From Glacieibacterium sp038210595 (GTDB taxonomy: Bacteria; Pseudomonadota; Alphaproteobacteria; Sphingomonadales; Sphingomonadaceae), in contig JBBQWN010000023.1 in the NCBI GenBank assembly GCA_038210595.1, forward strand, positions 1 to 33,496: a stretch of DNA of 33,496 nt. The letters run 5' to 3'. The notes beneath the pieces were generated by a model, which worked only from the letters and a program-made list of their open reading frames with translations, had not been told where the DNA came from and made no database searches. The position numbers and the translations under genes were made by a program. Below, piece by piece: positions 1-9,530 of the stretch (the stretch's first letter is position 1; the number at the start of each line of letters is the position of its first letter).

Positions 1-1
1 G

Positions 2-517
2 CCGCCGCTGCGCGAGCGGCGCGAGGTCATCGCCGCGCTGGCGCGGCATTTCCTGGCGCTGGCCGCTGAGGCCGGGCTGCCGCGGAAGTCGCTCGATGCC
101 GCCGCATTGGGAGTGCTGCAGGAGCATGGCTGGCCTGGGAATGTGCGCGAACTGGAAAATCTGATGCGCCGCCTCGCCGTTCTCGAGCGCGGTGATACGA
201 TCGGTGCTGCTGCAGTGACTGCGGTGCTCGGGCCGGTGGCACGCACGGCGTCAGCGCCGGCTGCCCAGACTGACGATCTGGCGTCGGCGGCCTGCCATCA
301 CATCGATCGCTATTTCGCCGGGTTTGGCGATGTGCTGCCGCCCGACGGGGTCTATGATCGGCTGCTGGCGGAAGTGGAGCGGCCGTTGCTCCGCGCGTGC
401 CTTGCGGCAACCGATGGCAACCAGGTGAAGGCCGCGCGACTTCTCGGCATCAACCGCAACACGCTCCGCAAGAAGCTCGCGGACCACGGCCTGGAGGCGA
501 GCGCGGCGCGGGGTTAG
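2..517 (+). CDS. ntrC: Nitrogen regulator NtrC, C-terminal part (5' end outside window)
   Basis: This is the end of a sigma-54-dependent response regulator; the receiver and most of the AAA+ domain lie before the window. The visible part starts with PPLRERREVIAALARHF, the end of the AAA+ module where the R-x-R-E-D/V-I segment is conserved. The sigma-54 activator signature GWPGNVRELENLMRRL follows. The last 40 or so residues form a Fis-type helix-turn-helix (LLRACLAATDGNQVKAARLLGINRNTLRKKL) for binding enhancer sites. In alphaproteobacteria NtrC normally sits directly before ntrY-ntrX, which fits here except that a LysR gene and about 550 bp of other DNA intervene. Its stop codon overlaps that of the convergent LysR gene by four bases. 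NtrC versus another sigma-54 activator is inferred from the tail sequence and the ntrYX neighbours. Confidence 0.85.
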   Translation, partial: PPLRERREVIAALARHFLALAAEAGLPRKSLDAAALGVLQEHGWPGNVRELENLMRRLAVLERGDTIGAAAVTAVLGPVARTASAPAAQTDDLASAACHHIDRYFAGFGDVLPPDGVYDRLLAEVERPLLRACLAATDGNQVKAARLLGINRNTLRKKLADHGLEASAARG

Positions 518-1392
518 TCGTCGGCGGCGGCAGCGACCAGCCAGTCGCGGAAGGCCTTGATCTTGGGCACGTTGCGCCGCGCCTCGGCGCAGACCAGCCA
601 GAAGCTGCCGCCATAGCTGGCCGTATGGTCGAACGGCGCGACCAGCCGCCCATCGGCCAGTTCGCGCCGCCATAGCAGAGGGTTGAGCAGCGCGACGCCC
701 GCCCCCGCCATTGCCGCGCTGCCCTCTGCGACCTGCGAGTCGAGCTGCAACCCGGCCGCCGGCGGATCGCCGGCCTCGATGCCAAGGCTGGCGAACCAGC
801 GCCCCCACCAGGGATCGCCTGGCGTCAGGCGCGGCGCGTCGAGCATCGCCCGCGGGTCCACCAACGGATGGGTGGCGAGGAAACCCGGGCTGGCCATCGG
901 GGTGAACACCACCGGGAACAGGCGCGTCGCATGCAGGCCGGCTCCCGCCTGCACGCCGGCCCGGATGCCGACATCGACCTCGTCGCGGGCAAAGTCGGCC
1001 ATCCGGTCGGTCGCATCGATCCGCACCGCCAGCGCCGGCTGTGCCAGCTGGAAGGCGCCGACGCGCGGCGCCAGCCATGCCGTCGCGAAGCTGTTGGCGC
1101 AGCTGATACGCAGCACCGCCGCGTCGTCGGCGACAATACCGGAGAAGGCATCGCCCAGCGCATCGAAGGCGCTCGACACGACCGCGGACGCCCGCCGCGC
1201 CGCCGTCGTCAGCGTCACGCGTCCGCGCTCGCGCACGAACAGCGGCGCGCCCAGTCGCTCCTCCAGCAGGCGGATTTGGTAGCTGACCGCCGCCTGCGTC
1301 ATGCCTAGCTCGGCCGCCGCAGCGGTGAAATTGAGATGGCGCGCCGCCGCTTCGAAGACCCGGACGGCAGCGAGCGAGGGCAGTCGGCGCAT
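514..1392 (-). CDS. LysR-family transcriptional regulator (GcvA-like)
   Basis: A 292-residue LysR regulator. Residues 1-65 carry the winged helix-turn-helix (LPSLAAVRVFEAAARHLNFTAAAAELGMTQAAVSYQIRLLEERLG), with the FTAAAAELGMTQAAVSYQI pattern seen in GcvA and AmpR-like members. The rest is the periplasmic-binding-like effector domain. It lies convergent to ntrC and shares four bases of stop codon with it. A 6-bp inverted repeat sits nine bases before its start codon and could be its own operator. Its target is unknown. Placement between ntrC and ntrY is unusual, since these are normally adjacent, so the gene may have been inserted together with the PIN remnant downstream. Confidence 0.85.
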   Translation of the reverse strand: MRRLPSLAAVRVFEAAARHLNFTAAAAELGMTQAAVSYQIRLLEERLGAPLFVRERGRVTLTTAARRASAVVSSAFDALGDAFSGIVADDAAVLRISCANSFATAWLAPRVGAFQLAQPALAVRIDATDRMADFARDEVDVGIRAGVQAGAGLHATRLFPVVFTPMASPGFLATHPLVDPRAMLDAPRLTPGDPWWGRWFASLGIEAGDPPAAGLQLDSQVAEGSAAMAGAGVALLNPLLWRRELADGRLVAPFDHTASYGGSFWLVCAEARRNVPKIKAFRDWLVAAAADD

Positions 1393-1400
1393 CGGTGCAT

Positions 1401-1417
1401 CATAAGCTAGCCTTATG
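1401..1417. promoter_or_regulatory. Inverted repeat, possible LysR operator
   Basis: CATAAG-CTAGC-CTTATG is a perfect 6-bp inverted repeat lying immediately before the minus-strand LysR start at 1392. LysR regulators usually bind dyad sites close to their own promoters, so this is a candidate autoregulatory site. The LysR link is inferred from position only. Confidence 0.4.
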
Positions 1418-1584
1418 CCAACGTCGAGACTTTGATTGGCCGCCCGACGCCGGTTTCGCCATCGTGTGGGACATGCCGAGGAGCCCTGCGATGATACTCG
1501 ACCATCAGGAACTAGAAGCCTGGAGCCGGCACGGACCGGCGTGGTCAGCGTGGGTGGCGGCGCTGTGGCGTCGTTTGCGACCGA

Positions 1585-1770
1585 TCACGCTGCCGTCTCG
1601 ACGGTCAGCGGAGAGTCCGGTCCCGCGGATGCCGCCAATTGATGGTCGAAAGTGATGAAGCCGTAGATGCCGCAGCTGACGATCACGTGGATTATATCGG
1701 CGAAATCAGCACCCGCAGCGTAGCGCTCGATTACCCAGCGCGGCAGCACCCCGGCGGCGATGCGGGTGAG
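1585..1770 (-). pseudogene. C-terminal fragment of a PIN-domain (VapC-type) toxin
   Basis: Read on the minus strand, this piece gives ...VIERYAAGADFADIIHV, then a short linker, then GIYGFITFDHQLAASAG, and stops at 1585-1587. The pattern G-A-D-F-A-D followed about 15 residues later by F-I/V-T-F-D-x-x-L is the hallmark of the end of VapC-family PIN nucleases, where the Asp residues bind the metal. The N-terminal half with the first catalytic Asp and a proper start cannot be found upstream, and no antitoxin gene is visible. It is therefore read as a remnant of a toxin-antitoxin module, not a working toxin. Identification rests on about 60 residues. Confidence 0.45.
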
Positions 1771-1944
1771 AGGCGGACGTGGGCATTCATGCGCCCAACG
1801 TAGCGGGCACCACCCAACCGATCACCCTTCGCGCGCAGGGATGCACCTGACGCGCGGTGCGAAAGTGGCGCGCCAACCTCGTTCGTCGCGTTCGCGCAAC
1901 GACTGTGTTCCTTTTGCCACGCCTTTGCGTTAGGGTCGGCGACG

Positions 1945-4191
1945 ATGGCGTCTGTCCTCCCCACTGCACCCCAGCGTGTGCGCCGCCGGCGGCGCCGGCT
2001 GGCGCGCTGGGTCAACCGGGTCGATCTGTATCCGCGGCTGGAAATCGGCGTCGCGCTGCTGGTCGTGGTGCTCGGCATCGGCAGCTATGCGATCCTGACC
2101 GGCACCAGTGCCCCGGCGGCGGGGTTCTCGCCGTCGCTGGTCACCGCGCTGACGGTCGTCAACCTGCTGCCGCTGATGGCGCTGATCGTGCTGATCGCGC
2201 GGCGGCTGGCGATCCTGCTCAGCAACCGGCGCAAGGGCACGACGGGGGCGCAGCTGCACGTCCGCATGGTCGCGCTGTTCGCCGCGATTGCTGCCGTGCC
2301 GACGCTGCTGGTGGTGATCTTTGCCTCGCTGCTGTTCCAGTTCGGGGTGCAGTTCTGGTTCTCCGACCGGGCCAAGACCGTGCTCGACAATGCCGACCAG
2401 GTCGCCCAGGCCTATGTGACCGAGAACAAGCAGCGCATCGTCGCCGACATCGACGTGATGGCGGTGGACATCAACAATTACGCGCGCGACTACGGCGTCG
2501 CCTCGCCGGTGTTCCGCGAGGGGCTGCTGTTCCAGGTCAAGGCGCGCAACCTGACCGAGGCCGCGGTGTTCGCGCGGGAGCGTGGCCGGGTGATGGTCTA
2601 TGCCGCGGTCAACGTCGACGCGCAGCCGCTGTCGGCGCGGATCAACAAGCTTGGCTGGGCACGGGCGCGCGCCGGAGAAGTGCGGGTGATCGCGTCCGCC
2701 GGCGACCGGGTGGAGGCGGTGATCCGCATCGACCCGGTGGTCGAACGCTATGTCTATGTCAGTCGCAAGGTCGATCCGCTTGTGCTGCGGCAGGTGGCGC
2801 GGACGCAGACCGCGCTGAGTGAATACAAGGCGCTGACCGACCGTTCCAAGGCGCTTAAATGGCGCTTCAACCTGATGCTGATGATCGTCTCGCTGCTGAT
2901 CCTCGTGGCGGCGATCTGGTTCGCGCTGTGGCTGGCCAACCGGCTGGTATCGCCGATCGCGCGGCTGGCGGACGCGGCCGAGCGGGTGGGGGCGGGCGAC
3001 CTCGACGCGCGGGTCAAGGTGCGCGGTTCGGCGGACGAGATCGGCACGCTGGAACGCGCCTTCAACCGCATGACGGGGCAGCTGAAGGCGCAGCAGACCG
3101 CGCTGGTCACCGCCAACACTCAGGCGGACGCGCGGCGGCAGTTCACCGAGGCCGTGCTGACCGGCGTATCGGCGGGTGTGCTGTCGATCGATGCGAAGGG
3201 GATCGTGCGGCTGGCCAACCACAGCGCGGCGGAGCTGCTGCAGACCAGCGAGGCGGCGATCGCCGGGCGGCCGCTGACGGAAGCGGTGCCGGAGCTGGCG
3301 GCGCTGCTCGAACAGGCGGCGGCGCAGGGTGACGCGGCGGGGCAGGTGATCATCGCGCGGGGCCCGGAGACGCAGACGCTGAGCGTGCGGATCGCGGCGG
3401 AGGCGGGCGGCAGTTATGTGCTGACCTTCGACGACATCTCGGGCCAACTGGCGGACCAGCGCCGCGCCGCCTGGGCGGACGTGGCGCGGCGGATCGCGCA
3501 CGAGATCAAGAACCCGCTGACGCCGATCCAACTGTCGGCCGAGCGGCTGCAGCGCAAGTACGCGCGCCAGATCGTCGAGGATCCGGAGACCTTCGCCTCG
3601 CTGACCGGCACCATCGTCCGCCAGGTCGGCGACCTGCGCCGCATGGTCGACGAGTTCTCGAGCTTTGCGCGGATGCCCAAGCCGGTGTTCAAGCCCGAGC
3701 CGCTGGCCGAGATCGCCAAGCAGGCGGTGTTCCTGCAGGAGGTCGCCTATCCGGCGATAAAGTTCGGACTGGTCGTGCCGGCACAGCTCCCCGATCTCGT
3801 CTGCGACCGCCGGCAGATCAGCCAAGCCCTCATAAACTTGTTGAAGAACGCTGCCGAAGCCATTGCCGGAGCCGGCAAAAAAGGGGAAGGTGGCCTCATC
3901 AGCCTGGTCATAACCCACGCAAATGGCCGCATCGACGTAGAAGTCATAGACAACGGCTGCGGCCTCCCCGTCGAAGCGCGCGACCGGTTGACCGAACCCT
4001 ATGTCACCACAAGGTCGCGCGGCACCGGCCTCGGCCTCGCCATCGTCAAGAAGATCGTCGAGGAACACGGCGGCACCCTCGAGCTCGGCGATGCCCCCGG
4101 CGGCGGCGCGGTGGCGCGGCTGTGCTTCGATCTTGCCGCCGTCCACGCGGCCACCGAAGACGCCGACGTGCGCTTCGCCGAACAAGGATAA
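1945..4191 (+). CDS. ntrY: Sensor histidine kinase NtrY
   Basis: A 748-residue membrane histidine kinase that pairs with NtrX and is linked in alphaproteobacteria to nitrogen, redox and envelope control. The N-terminus has three hydrophobic segments (around residues 35-55, 67-87 and 108-130). A periplasmic sensor region with a further transmembrane helix near residues 290-320 follows. Then come a HAMP domain (LANRLVSPIARLADAAERVGAGDLDAR is its start), a PAS domain, and the kinase core. The phospho-accepting histidine is H519 in ARRIAHEIKNPLTPIQLSAERL. The N box (QALINLLKNAAEAI), DNGCG and the GTGLGLAIVKKIVEEHGG G2 box are intact. The stop lies three bases before the ntrX ATG, with the ntrX ribosome site AAGGA inside the end of ntrY. 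Confidence 0.95.
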   Translation: MASVLPTAPQRVRRRRRRLARWVNRVDLYPRLEIGVALLVVVLGIGSYAILTGTSAPAAGFSPSLVTALTVVNLLPLMALIVLIARRLAILLSNRRKGTTGAQLHVRMVALFAAIAAVPTLLVVIFASLLFQFGVQFWFSDRAKTVLDNADQVAQAYVTENKQRIVADIDVMAVDINNYARDYGVASPVFREGLLFQVKARNLTEAAVFARERGRVMVYAAVNVDAQPLSARINKLGWARARAGEVRVIASAGDRVEAVIRIDPVVERYVYVSRKVDPLVLRQVARTQTALSEYKALTDRSKALKWRFNLMLMIVSLLILVAAIWFALWLANRLVSPIARLADAAERVGAGDLDARVKVRGSADEIGTLERAFNRMTGQLKAQQTALVTANTQADARRQFTEAVLTGVSAGVLSIDAKGIVRLANHSAAELLQTSEAAIAGRPLTEAVPELAALLEQAAAQGDAAGQVIIARGPETQTLSVRIAAEAGGSYVLTFDDISGQLADQRRAAWADVARRIAHEIKNPLTPIQLSAERLQRKYARQIVEDPETFASLTGTIVRQVGDLRRMVDEFSSFARMPKPVFKPEPLAEIAKQAVFLQEVAYPAIKFGLVVPAQLPDLVCDRRQISQALINLLKNAAEAIAGAGKKGEGGLISLVITHANGRIDVEVIDNGCGLPVEARDRLTEPYVTTRSRGTGLGLAIVKKIVEEHGGTLELGDAPGGGAVARLCFDLAAVHAATEDADVRFAEQG

Positions 4192-4194
4192 CCA

Positions 4195-5589
<1,395 letters not shown>

Positions 5590-5605
5590 TCGTCGCGGCA
5601 ATCCC

Positions 5606-5664
5606 TTGAGCCTGCGACAGGCCGTCGCTACCTTTATGAGGTTACGCCGTTTCCCGGCGTAGCC
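5606..5664 (+). promoter_or_regulatory. ntrX-hfq spacer: possible hfq promoter and a hairpin
   Basis: The 140-bp spacer holds TTGAGC (5606-5611) and TACCTT (5629-5634) 17 bases apart, a plausible but weak sigma-70 promoter for hfq. A hairpin follows, with 10 paired bases 5640-5649/5655-5664, core TACGCCG/CGGCGTA and a 5-base loop. No T-run follows the hairpin, so it is more likely a leader structure than a terminator. HfqA-type autoregulation through the leader is possible but not shown. Confidence 0.35.
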
Positions 5665-5729
5665 ATTGACGCCGGTGAACGGTGCGCTCGCGGGCCGGTG
5701 CAGCCCGCCAAGAACGAAGGGCCAAAAAC

Positions 5730-5987
5730 ATGGCTGACAAGGCGAACTCGCTGCAGGACGTGTTCCTCAACACCGTCCGCAAGACCAAGACCCCGGTAAC
5801 GATGTTCCTGGTCAACGGCGTCAAGCTGCAGGGCGTCATCACCTGGTTCGACAATTTCTCGGTGCTGCTGCGACGCGATGGCCATTCCCAGCTCGTCTAC
5901 AAGCATGCGATCTCGACGGTGATGCCGGCAACGCCGGTGCAGCTGTTCGACGCCGAAAAGGTCGATGACGAAGCTGAGGCCGTTTGA
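5730..5987 (+). CDS. hfq: RNA chaperone Hfq
   Basis: An 85-residue Sm-like protein that forms hexameric rings and helps small RNAs pair with mRNAs. The Sm1 motif region reads SLQDVFLNTVRKTKTPVTMFLVNG and the Sm2 motif is LVYKHAISTVMP, both near consensus. Start at MADKANSLQ is chosen because GAAGG (5716-5720) lies nine bases before it and Hfq homologues begin with this segment; an in-frame upstream ATG at 5682 would add 16 non-homologous residues. The acidic tail DDEAEAV is short. The stop overlaps the TTG start of hflX, so the two are translationally coupled. Confidence 0.96.
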   Translation: MADKANSLQDVFLNTVRKTKTPVTMFLVNGVKLQGVITWFDNFSVLLRRDGHSQLVYKHAISTVMPATPVQLFDAEKVDDEAEAV

Positions 5988-7300
5988 AGACCAGTGATCA
6001 CGCCCCGCAACCGGGCTTCGAGGCCCAGCGCGGCCTGAGGTTCGGCGCGAAGACAATCGTGGTGCTGCCGTTCAAGGACGGGCAGGGCAGGGAGAGTCGC
6101 GACCCCGAGGGGCGGCTGGCCGAGGCAGTCGGGCTGGCCCAGGCAATCTGGCTCGATGTCGTTCAGAGCGAGGTCGTGCGCATCCGCAAGGCGGCGGTAG
6201 CCACGCTGTTCGGCAAGGGGCAGATCGAGCGGCTGGCGGCCAGCATAGCCGCGACCGAGGCCGAGCTGATCGTTATCGACGGTACCGTCTCGCCGATCCA
6301 GCAGCGCAATCTGGAGAAGGAACTGAAGGCCAAGGTCATCGACCGGACCGGACTGATCCTCGAGATCTTCGGTGAGCGGGCGACGACGGCGGAAGGCGCG
6401 CTGCAGGTTGAGCTGGCGCACCTCAGCTACCAGGCCAGCCGGCTGGTGCGGTCATGGACCCACCTCGAGCGGCAGCGCGGCGGCTTCGGCTTCCTCGGCG
6501 GCCCCGGCGAAACGCAGATCGAGGCCGACCGCCGCCAGATCCGCGACCGCATGGCCAAGCTCAAGGCCGACCTCGAAGGCGTCAAGCGTACCCGCGGGCT
6601 TCACCGCGCGCGCCGGCAGAGGGCGCCGTATCCCGTGGTCGCGCTGGTCGGCTATACCAACGCCGGCAAGTCGACCCTGTTCAACCGCCTGACGGGGGCG
6701 GACGTAATGGCCAAGGACCTGCTGTTCGCGACCCTCGATCCGACGATGCGGAGTATCGAGCTGCCGGGCATCGACAAGGCGATTCTGTCCGACACGGTCG
6801 GGTTCGTTTCTGCGCTACCGACCCAGTTGGTCGCCGCCTTCCGCGCCACGCTGGAGGAAGTATTGGAGGCGGATATCATTGTCCATGTCCGTGATGTCGC
6901 GCACTCGGATAGCGCGGCGCAGGCCAGCGACGTTGAGACTGTGCTGCGCGACCTGGGCGTCATCGACGGCGACCGCCAGATCCCCGTGCTCACCGCGCTC
7001 AACAAGATCGATTTGCTCGATGTCGACGGCCAGGCGGCACTGACCGGCCGGGATACCGCGACCGAAGTCGCTATCTCGGCGCTGACCGGAGCGGGCGTAG
7101 GGACGTTGCTGGAGCGCGTCGCCGACACCCTGCAAAGCGCAGCGAAGAGCCACCACGTACGCCTGTCCGCCGCCGACGGGCGCCGCGCCGCTTGGCTGCA
7201 TGAACATGGCGATGTCGTCGGCCGCATTGATGATGAACTGGGTGCGCTACTCCATGTCCGCTTGACCGACGCCGCGAAAGCCCGTTTCGACGCGCTATGA
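5984..7300 (+). CDS. hflX: Ribosome-splitting GTPase HflX
   Basis: A 438-residue translational GTPase that separates stalled ribosomes, notably under heat stress. The N-terminal HflX domain includes ATLFGKGQIERL and DRTGLILEIF. The linker has the family signature GGFGFLGGPGETQIEADRR. The G domain shows G1 GYTNAGKST, G3 DTVGF and G4 NKID. The start is a TTG that overlaps the hfq TGA (TTGA), giving MKTSDHAPQ; there is no better start with the conserved N-terminus. The stop overlaps the phoR ATG (ATGA). Confidence 0.95.
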   Translation: MKTSDHAPQPGFEAQRGLRFGAKTIVVLPFKDGQGRESRDPEGRLAEAVGLAQAIWLDVVQSEVVRIRKAAVATLFGKGQIERLAASIAATEAELIVIDGTVSPIQQRNLEKELKAKVIDRTGLILEIFGERATTAEGALQVELAHLSYQASRLVRSWTHLERQRGGFGFLGGPGETQIEADRRQIRDRMAKLKADLEGVKRTRGLHRARRQRAPYPVVALVGYTNAGKSTLFNRLTGADVMAKDLLFATLDPTMRSIELPGIDKAILSDTVGFVSALPTQLVAAFRATLEEVLEADIIVHVRDVAHSDSAAQASDVETVLRDLGVIDGDRQIPVLTALNKIDLLDVDGQAALTGRDTATEVAISALTGAGVGTLLERVADTLQSAAKSHHVRLSAADGRRAAWLHEHGDVVGRIDDELGALLHVRLTDAAKARFDAL

Positions 7301-8298
7301 GTCGTGACAGCTTCGGGGTCGAAGTTCTGGCGGACCCGGCGCTGTTAATCGGCCCGGGTTTTCGAGTGCTGGATGACAACGAACCTGCGCGGACGCTTTT
7401 CGGTGACCGGTTGCTCGATCAGGATCTGCGTCTCGTGTTGCGCCATCCCGGCGTTCTCGACACGGTCCGTGAGGCGTTCGCCGACAACAACGCTGCCGAG
7501 CGTGAAGTGGCGGGGCTGGGCGCACACGACAACGCCTTCCGGGTCCGCGCCGCGCCGGCCGGGCATGCGCGGCTGCTGCTCAGCTTCACCGATATAACGC
7601 AGGCACGGCTGACCGAGCGGATGCGCGTCGACTTCGTCGCCAACGCCAGCCACGAGCTCCGGACGCCACTGGCTACGCTGACGGGCTTTATCGAGACGCT
7701 GCAGGGACCAGCCGCCGATGACGCGGCGGCGCGCGAGCGTTTTCTCGAAATCATGGGCGGTGAAGCCGGGCGCATGTCACGGCTAATCGACGACCTGCTG
7801 TCGCTGAGCCGCATCGAGCTGGACAAATATGTGCGGCCTCAAGTCAGTCTGGCGCTGTCGCCCCTGTTCGCCGACGTGGCGCGAACGCTTGCAATGCGGC
7901 TTGCCGCTGACGAGCGCCAGCTGCTTGTCGAATCTGCGCCTGGTCTGCCCGACGTTATCGCCGACCGCGACCAAATCCTTCAGGTTATTCATAATCTAAT
8001 TTCAAATGCACTGAAATACGGCCGGAGCGGCACGCCGATTATCGTTCGCGCCGCGACCGACAGTAATATGGTGAAAGTCATAGTCTGCGACGAGGGTGAC
8101 GGCATAGCGCCGGTCCATCTACCGCGTCTGACCGAGCGCTTCTATCGGGTGGATACCAGCCGGTCGCGCAAGCTCGGCGGCACCGGGCTTGGCCTCGCGA
8201 TAGCTAAACATATCGTCGAGCGGCATCGCGGCGAACTGGGCATCGCAAGCCGGCAGGGTGAGGGTTCGCAAGTCTGGTTCACGTTACCACTCGCTTAG
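7297..8298 (+). CDS. phoR: Phosphate-regulon sensor kinase PhoR, without membrane anchor
   Basis: A 333-residue histidine kinase expected to phosphorylate PhoB. Residues 1-105 look like a PAS domain (LLIGPGFRVLDDNEPARTLFG ... LLLSFTDIT). The DHp domain has H119 in FVANASHELRTPLATLTGFIETL, the classic PhoR motif. The ATP domain has the N box (VIHNLISNALKYG), a DEGDGI box and GGTGLGLAIAKHIVERHRG. Unlike most PhoR proteins, no transmembrane segment precedes the PAS domain, and the start overlaps the hflX stop (ATGA), so no longer in-frame N-terminus is evident. It must reach the Pst-PhoU complex as a soluble or peripheral protein. It sits just before the Pho box that drives the pst operon. Confidence 0.92.
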   Translation: MSRDSFGVEVLADPALLIGPGFRVLDDNEPARTLFGDRLLDQDLRLVLRHPGVLDTVREAFADNNAAEREVAGLGAHDNAFRVRAAPAGHARLLLSFTDITQARLTERMRVDFVANASHELRTPLATLTGFIETLQGPAADDAAARERFLEIMGGEAGRMSRLIDDLLSLSRIELDKYVRPQVSLALSPLFADVARTLAMRLAADERQLLVESAPGLPDVIADRDQILQVIHNLISNALKYGRSGTPIIVRAATDSNMVKVIVCDEGDGIAPVHLPRLTERFYRVDTSRSRKLGGTGLGLAIAKHIVERHRGELGIASRQGEGSQVWFTLPLA

Positions 8299-8310
8299 TC
8301 TCAGCACTGG

Positions 8311-8339
8311 CTGTCATAAAACGGCAACTTTACTGTCAT
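8311..8339 (+). promoter_or_regulatory. Pho box upstream of pstS (PhoB binding site)
   Basis: CTGTCAT occurs at 8311-8317 and again at 8333-8339, exactly 22 bases apart. A weaker copy CGGCAAC at 8322-8328 lies between, so three 7-base units repeat every 11 bases with A/T-rich spacers (AAAA, TTTA). This is the known PhoB operator design, one helical turn per unit. It is the main control element of pstSCAB-phoU-phoB and implies that phoB controls its own synthesis. Confidence 0.85.
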
Positions 8340-8457
8340 AGATATCACACGCCCGCGCCTTACCCGCTGCTCTCACGTTAAGGGATCAACTGGCCGGGTC
8401 GGCGCGACGCGCGGGCCCGTGCCTCGCCCCCGAAAAGACAAACCGAGGAGAGTTGCC

Positions 8458-9495
8458 GTGTCTACCAAGTCCCTGTTTACCGCGAGCGCGCTTGTTGCGT
8501 TGGTCGCTGGCGCTACTGCTGCGGAAGCCCGTACCCAGATACGCATTGTAGGGTCGTCGACGGTCTACCCGTTCACCACCGCCGTTGCTGAGCAGTTCAA
8601 GCGTCAATATCCACAGTTCCAGGCGCCGATCGTCGAATCGACCGGCACCGGCGGCGGTCTAAAGCTCTTCTGTTCGGGCGTTGGTGAGCAGTTCCCCGAC
8701 ATTGCCAATGCTTCGCGCCGCATCAAGGCAAGCGAAGTATCGAGCTGCAAGGCCAATGGCGTCACCGGCATCGTTGAAATCCAGGTCGGCCTGGATGGTA
8801 TCGCGATGGCCCAGGCGCGGAACGCGACTGGCTACAGCCTCACCGAGCTCGACATCTACAAGGCTCTCGCTGCTGCACCGTTCGGCAAGAAGAATGCCAC
8901 CAAAACTTGGAAAGACGTTAACCCCAAGCTGCCGGCGACCAAGATCGAAGTGCTCGGTCCGCCGCCGACGTCCGGCACGCGAGATGCCTTCGGCGAGCTG
9001 ATCATGGAAAAGGGCTGCTCGACCAACCCGGCGATGGTCGCACTCAAGAAGTCTGACGAGGCCAAGTACAAGAACATCTGCACCAAGCTCCGCGAGGATG
9101 GTGCCTATGTTGAGGCCGGCGAGAACGACAATCTTATCGTCCAGAAGCTCGCCGCCAATCCGCAGGCGCTTGGTATCTTCGGCTACAGCTATCTCGAAGA
9201 AAATAAGGACAAAATCAAGGGCGTCCAGATCCAGGGCGTCGAAGCGACCTACGACAATATCGCTAGCTTTAAATACCCCGCCTCACGCCCGCTCTACATC
9301 TACGTCAAAGCGCAGCACATGAAGGCGGTCCCGGGGATTAAGCAGTTTCTTGCGGAATACACCAAGGAATCGACCTGGGGTAAGGGCGGCTATCTCGCCC
9401 GCCGCGGCTTGGTGTCGTCGCCGGACGCCGTGCGCAGCAAGAACGCGCAGATCGCCAGCGCGGCGACGCTGCTCGACCCCACGACCGTCAAGTAG
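8458..9495 (+). CDS. pstS: Phosphate-binding protein PstS
   Basis: A 345-residue periplasmic binding protein that hands phosphate to the PstCAB transporter. The GTG start at 8458 is chosen because GAGGAGAG ends six bases before it. The resulting N-terminus, STKSLFTASALVALVAGATAAEA, is a typical signal peptide; an upstream GTG at 8419 would add 13 charged residues and spoil it. Family motifs are GSSTVYPF near the mature N-terminus, STGTGGGLKLFC and the phosphate-loop TSGTRDAF. It is the first gene after the Pho box and is separated from pstC by a stable hairpin, which may keep its transcript more abundant than the permease part. Confidence 0.95.
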   Translation: MSTKSLFTASALVALVAGATAAEARTQIRIVGSSTVYPFTTAVAEQFKRQYPQFQAPIVESTGTGGGLKLFCSGVGEQFPDIANASRRIKASEVSSCKANGVTGIVEIQVGLDGIAMAQARNATGYSLTELDIYKALAAAPFGKKNATKTWKDVNPKLPATKIEVLGPPPTSGTRDAFGELIMEKGCSTNPAMVALKKSDEAKYKNICTKLREDGAYVEAGENDNLIVQKLAANPQALGIFGYSYLEENKDKIKGVQIQGVEATYDNIASFKYPASRPLYIYVKAQHMKAVPGIKQFLAEYTKESTWGKGGYLARRGLVSSPDAVRSKNAQIASAATLLDPTTVK

Positions 9496-9504
9496 GCCGT
9501 TCCG

Positions 9505-9530
9505 CCGGCGGTGCCTTCGGGCGCCGCCGG
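9505..9530 (+). promoter_or_regulatory. Stable UUCG hairpin between pstS and pstC
   Basis: An 11-bp stem (9505-9515 with 9520-9530, one G-U pair) is closed by a TTCG tetraloop. No T-run follows, so it should act as a 3' mRNA stabiliser or processing stop rather than a full terminator. Binding-protein genes often carry such structures so that they are expressed above the membrane subunits. Confidence 0.6.

Larger units (their letters stand above)
1393..1944. other. Gene-poor 550-bp gap between LysR and ntrY
   Basis: No intact gene is convincing here. The stretch holds the LysR upstream palindrome (1401-1417), a degraded PIN-domain fragment on the minus strand (about 1585-1770), and the ntrY upstream region. 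Short open frames on both strands (for example + 1395-1655) show no recognisable domain. An AGGG about nine bases before the ntrY ATG can serve as its ribosome site. I see no clear promoter hexamers for ntrY. Confidence 0.6.

Noticed and set aside
1395..1655. An 86-codon plus-strand frame downstream of the LysR promoter
   Set aside because: No domain or ribosome site, and it overlaps the PIN remnant on the other strand.
5682..5729. Upstream extension of Hfq by 16 residues
   Set aside because: Not seen in Hfq proteins; the ribosome site at 5716-5720 fits the ATG at 5730.
8419..8457. Upstream GTG start for pstS
   Set aside because: Adds 13 charged residues before the signal peptide and lacks a ribosome site; GTG at 8458 has GAGGAGAG.
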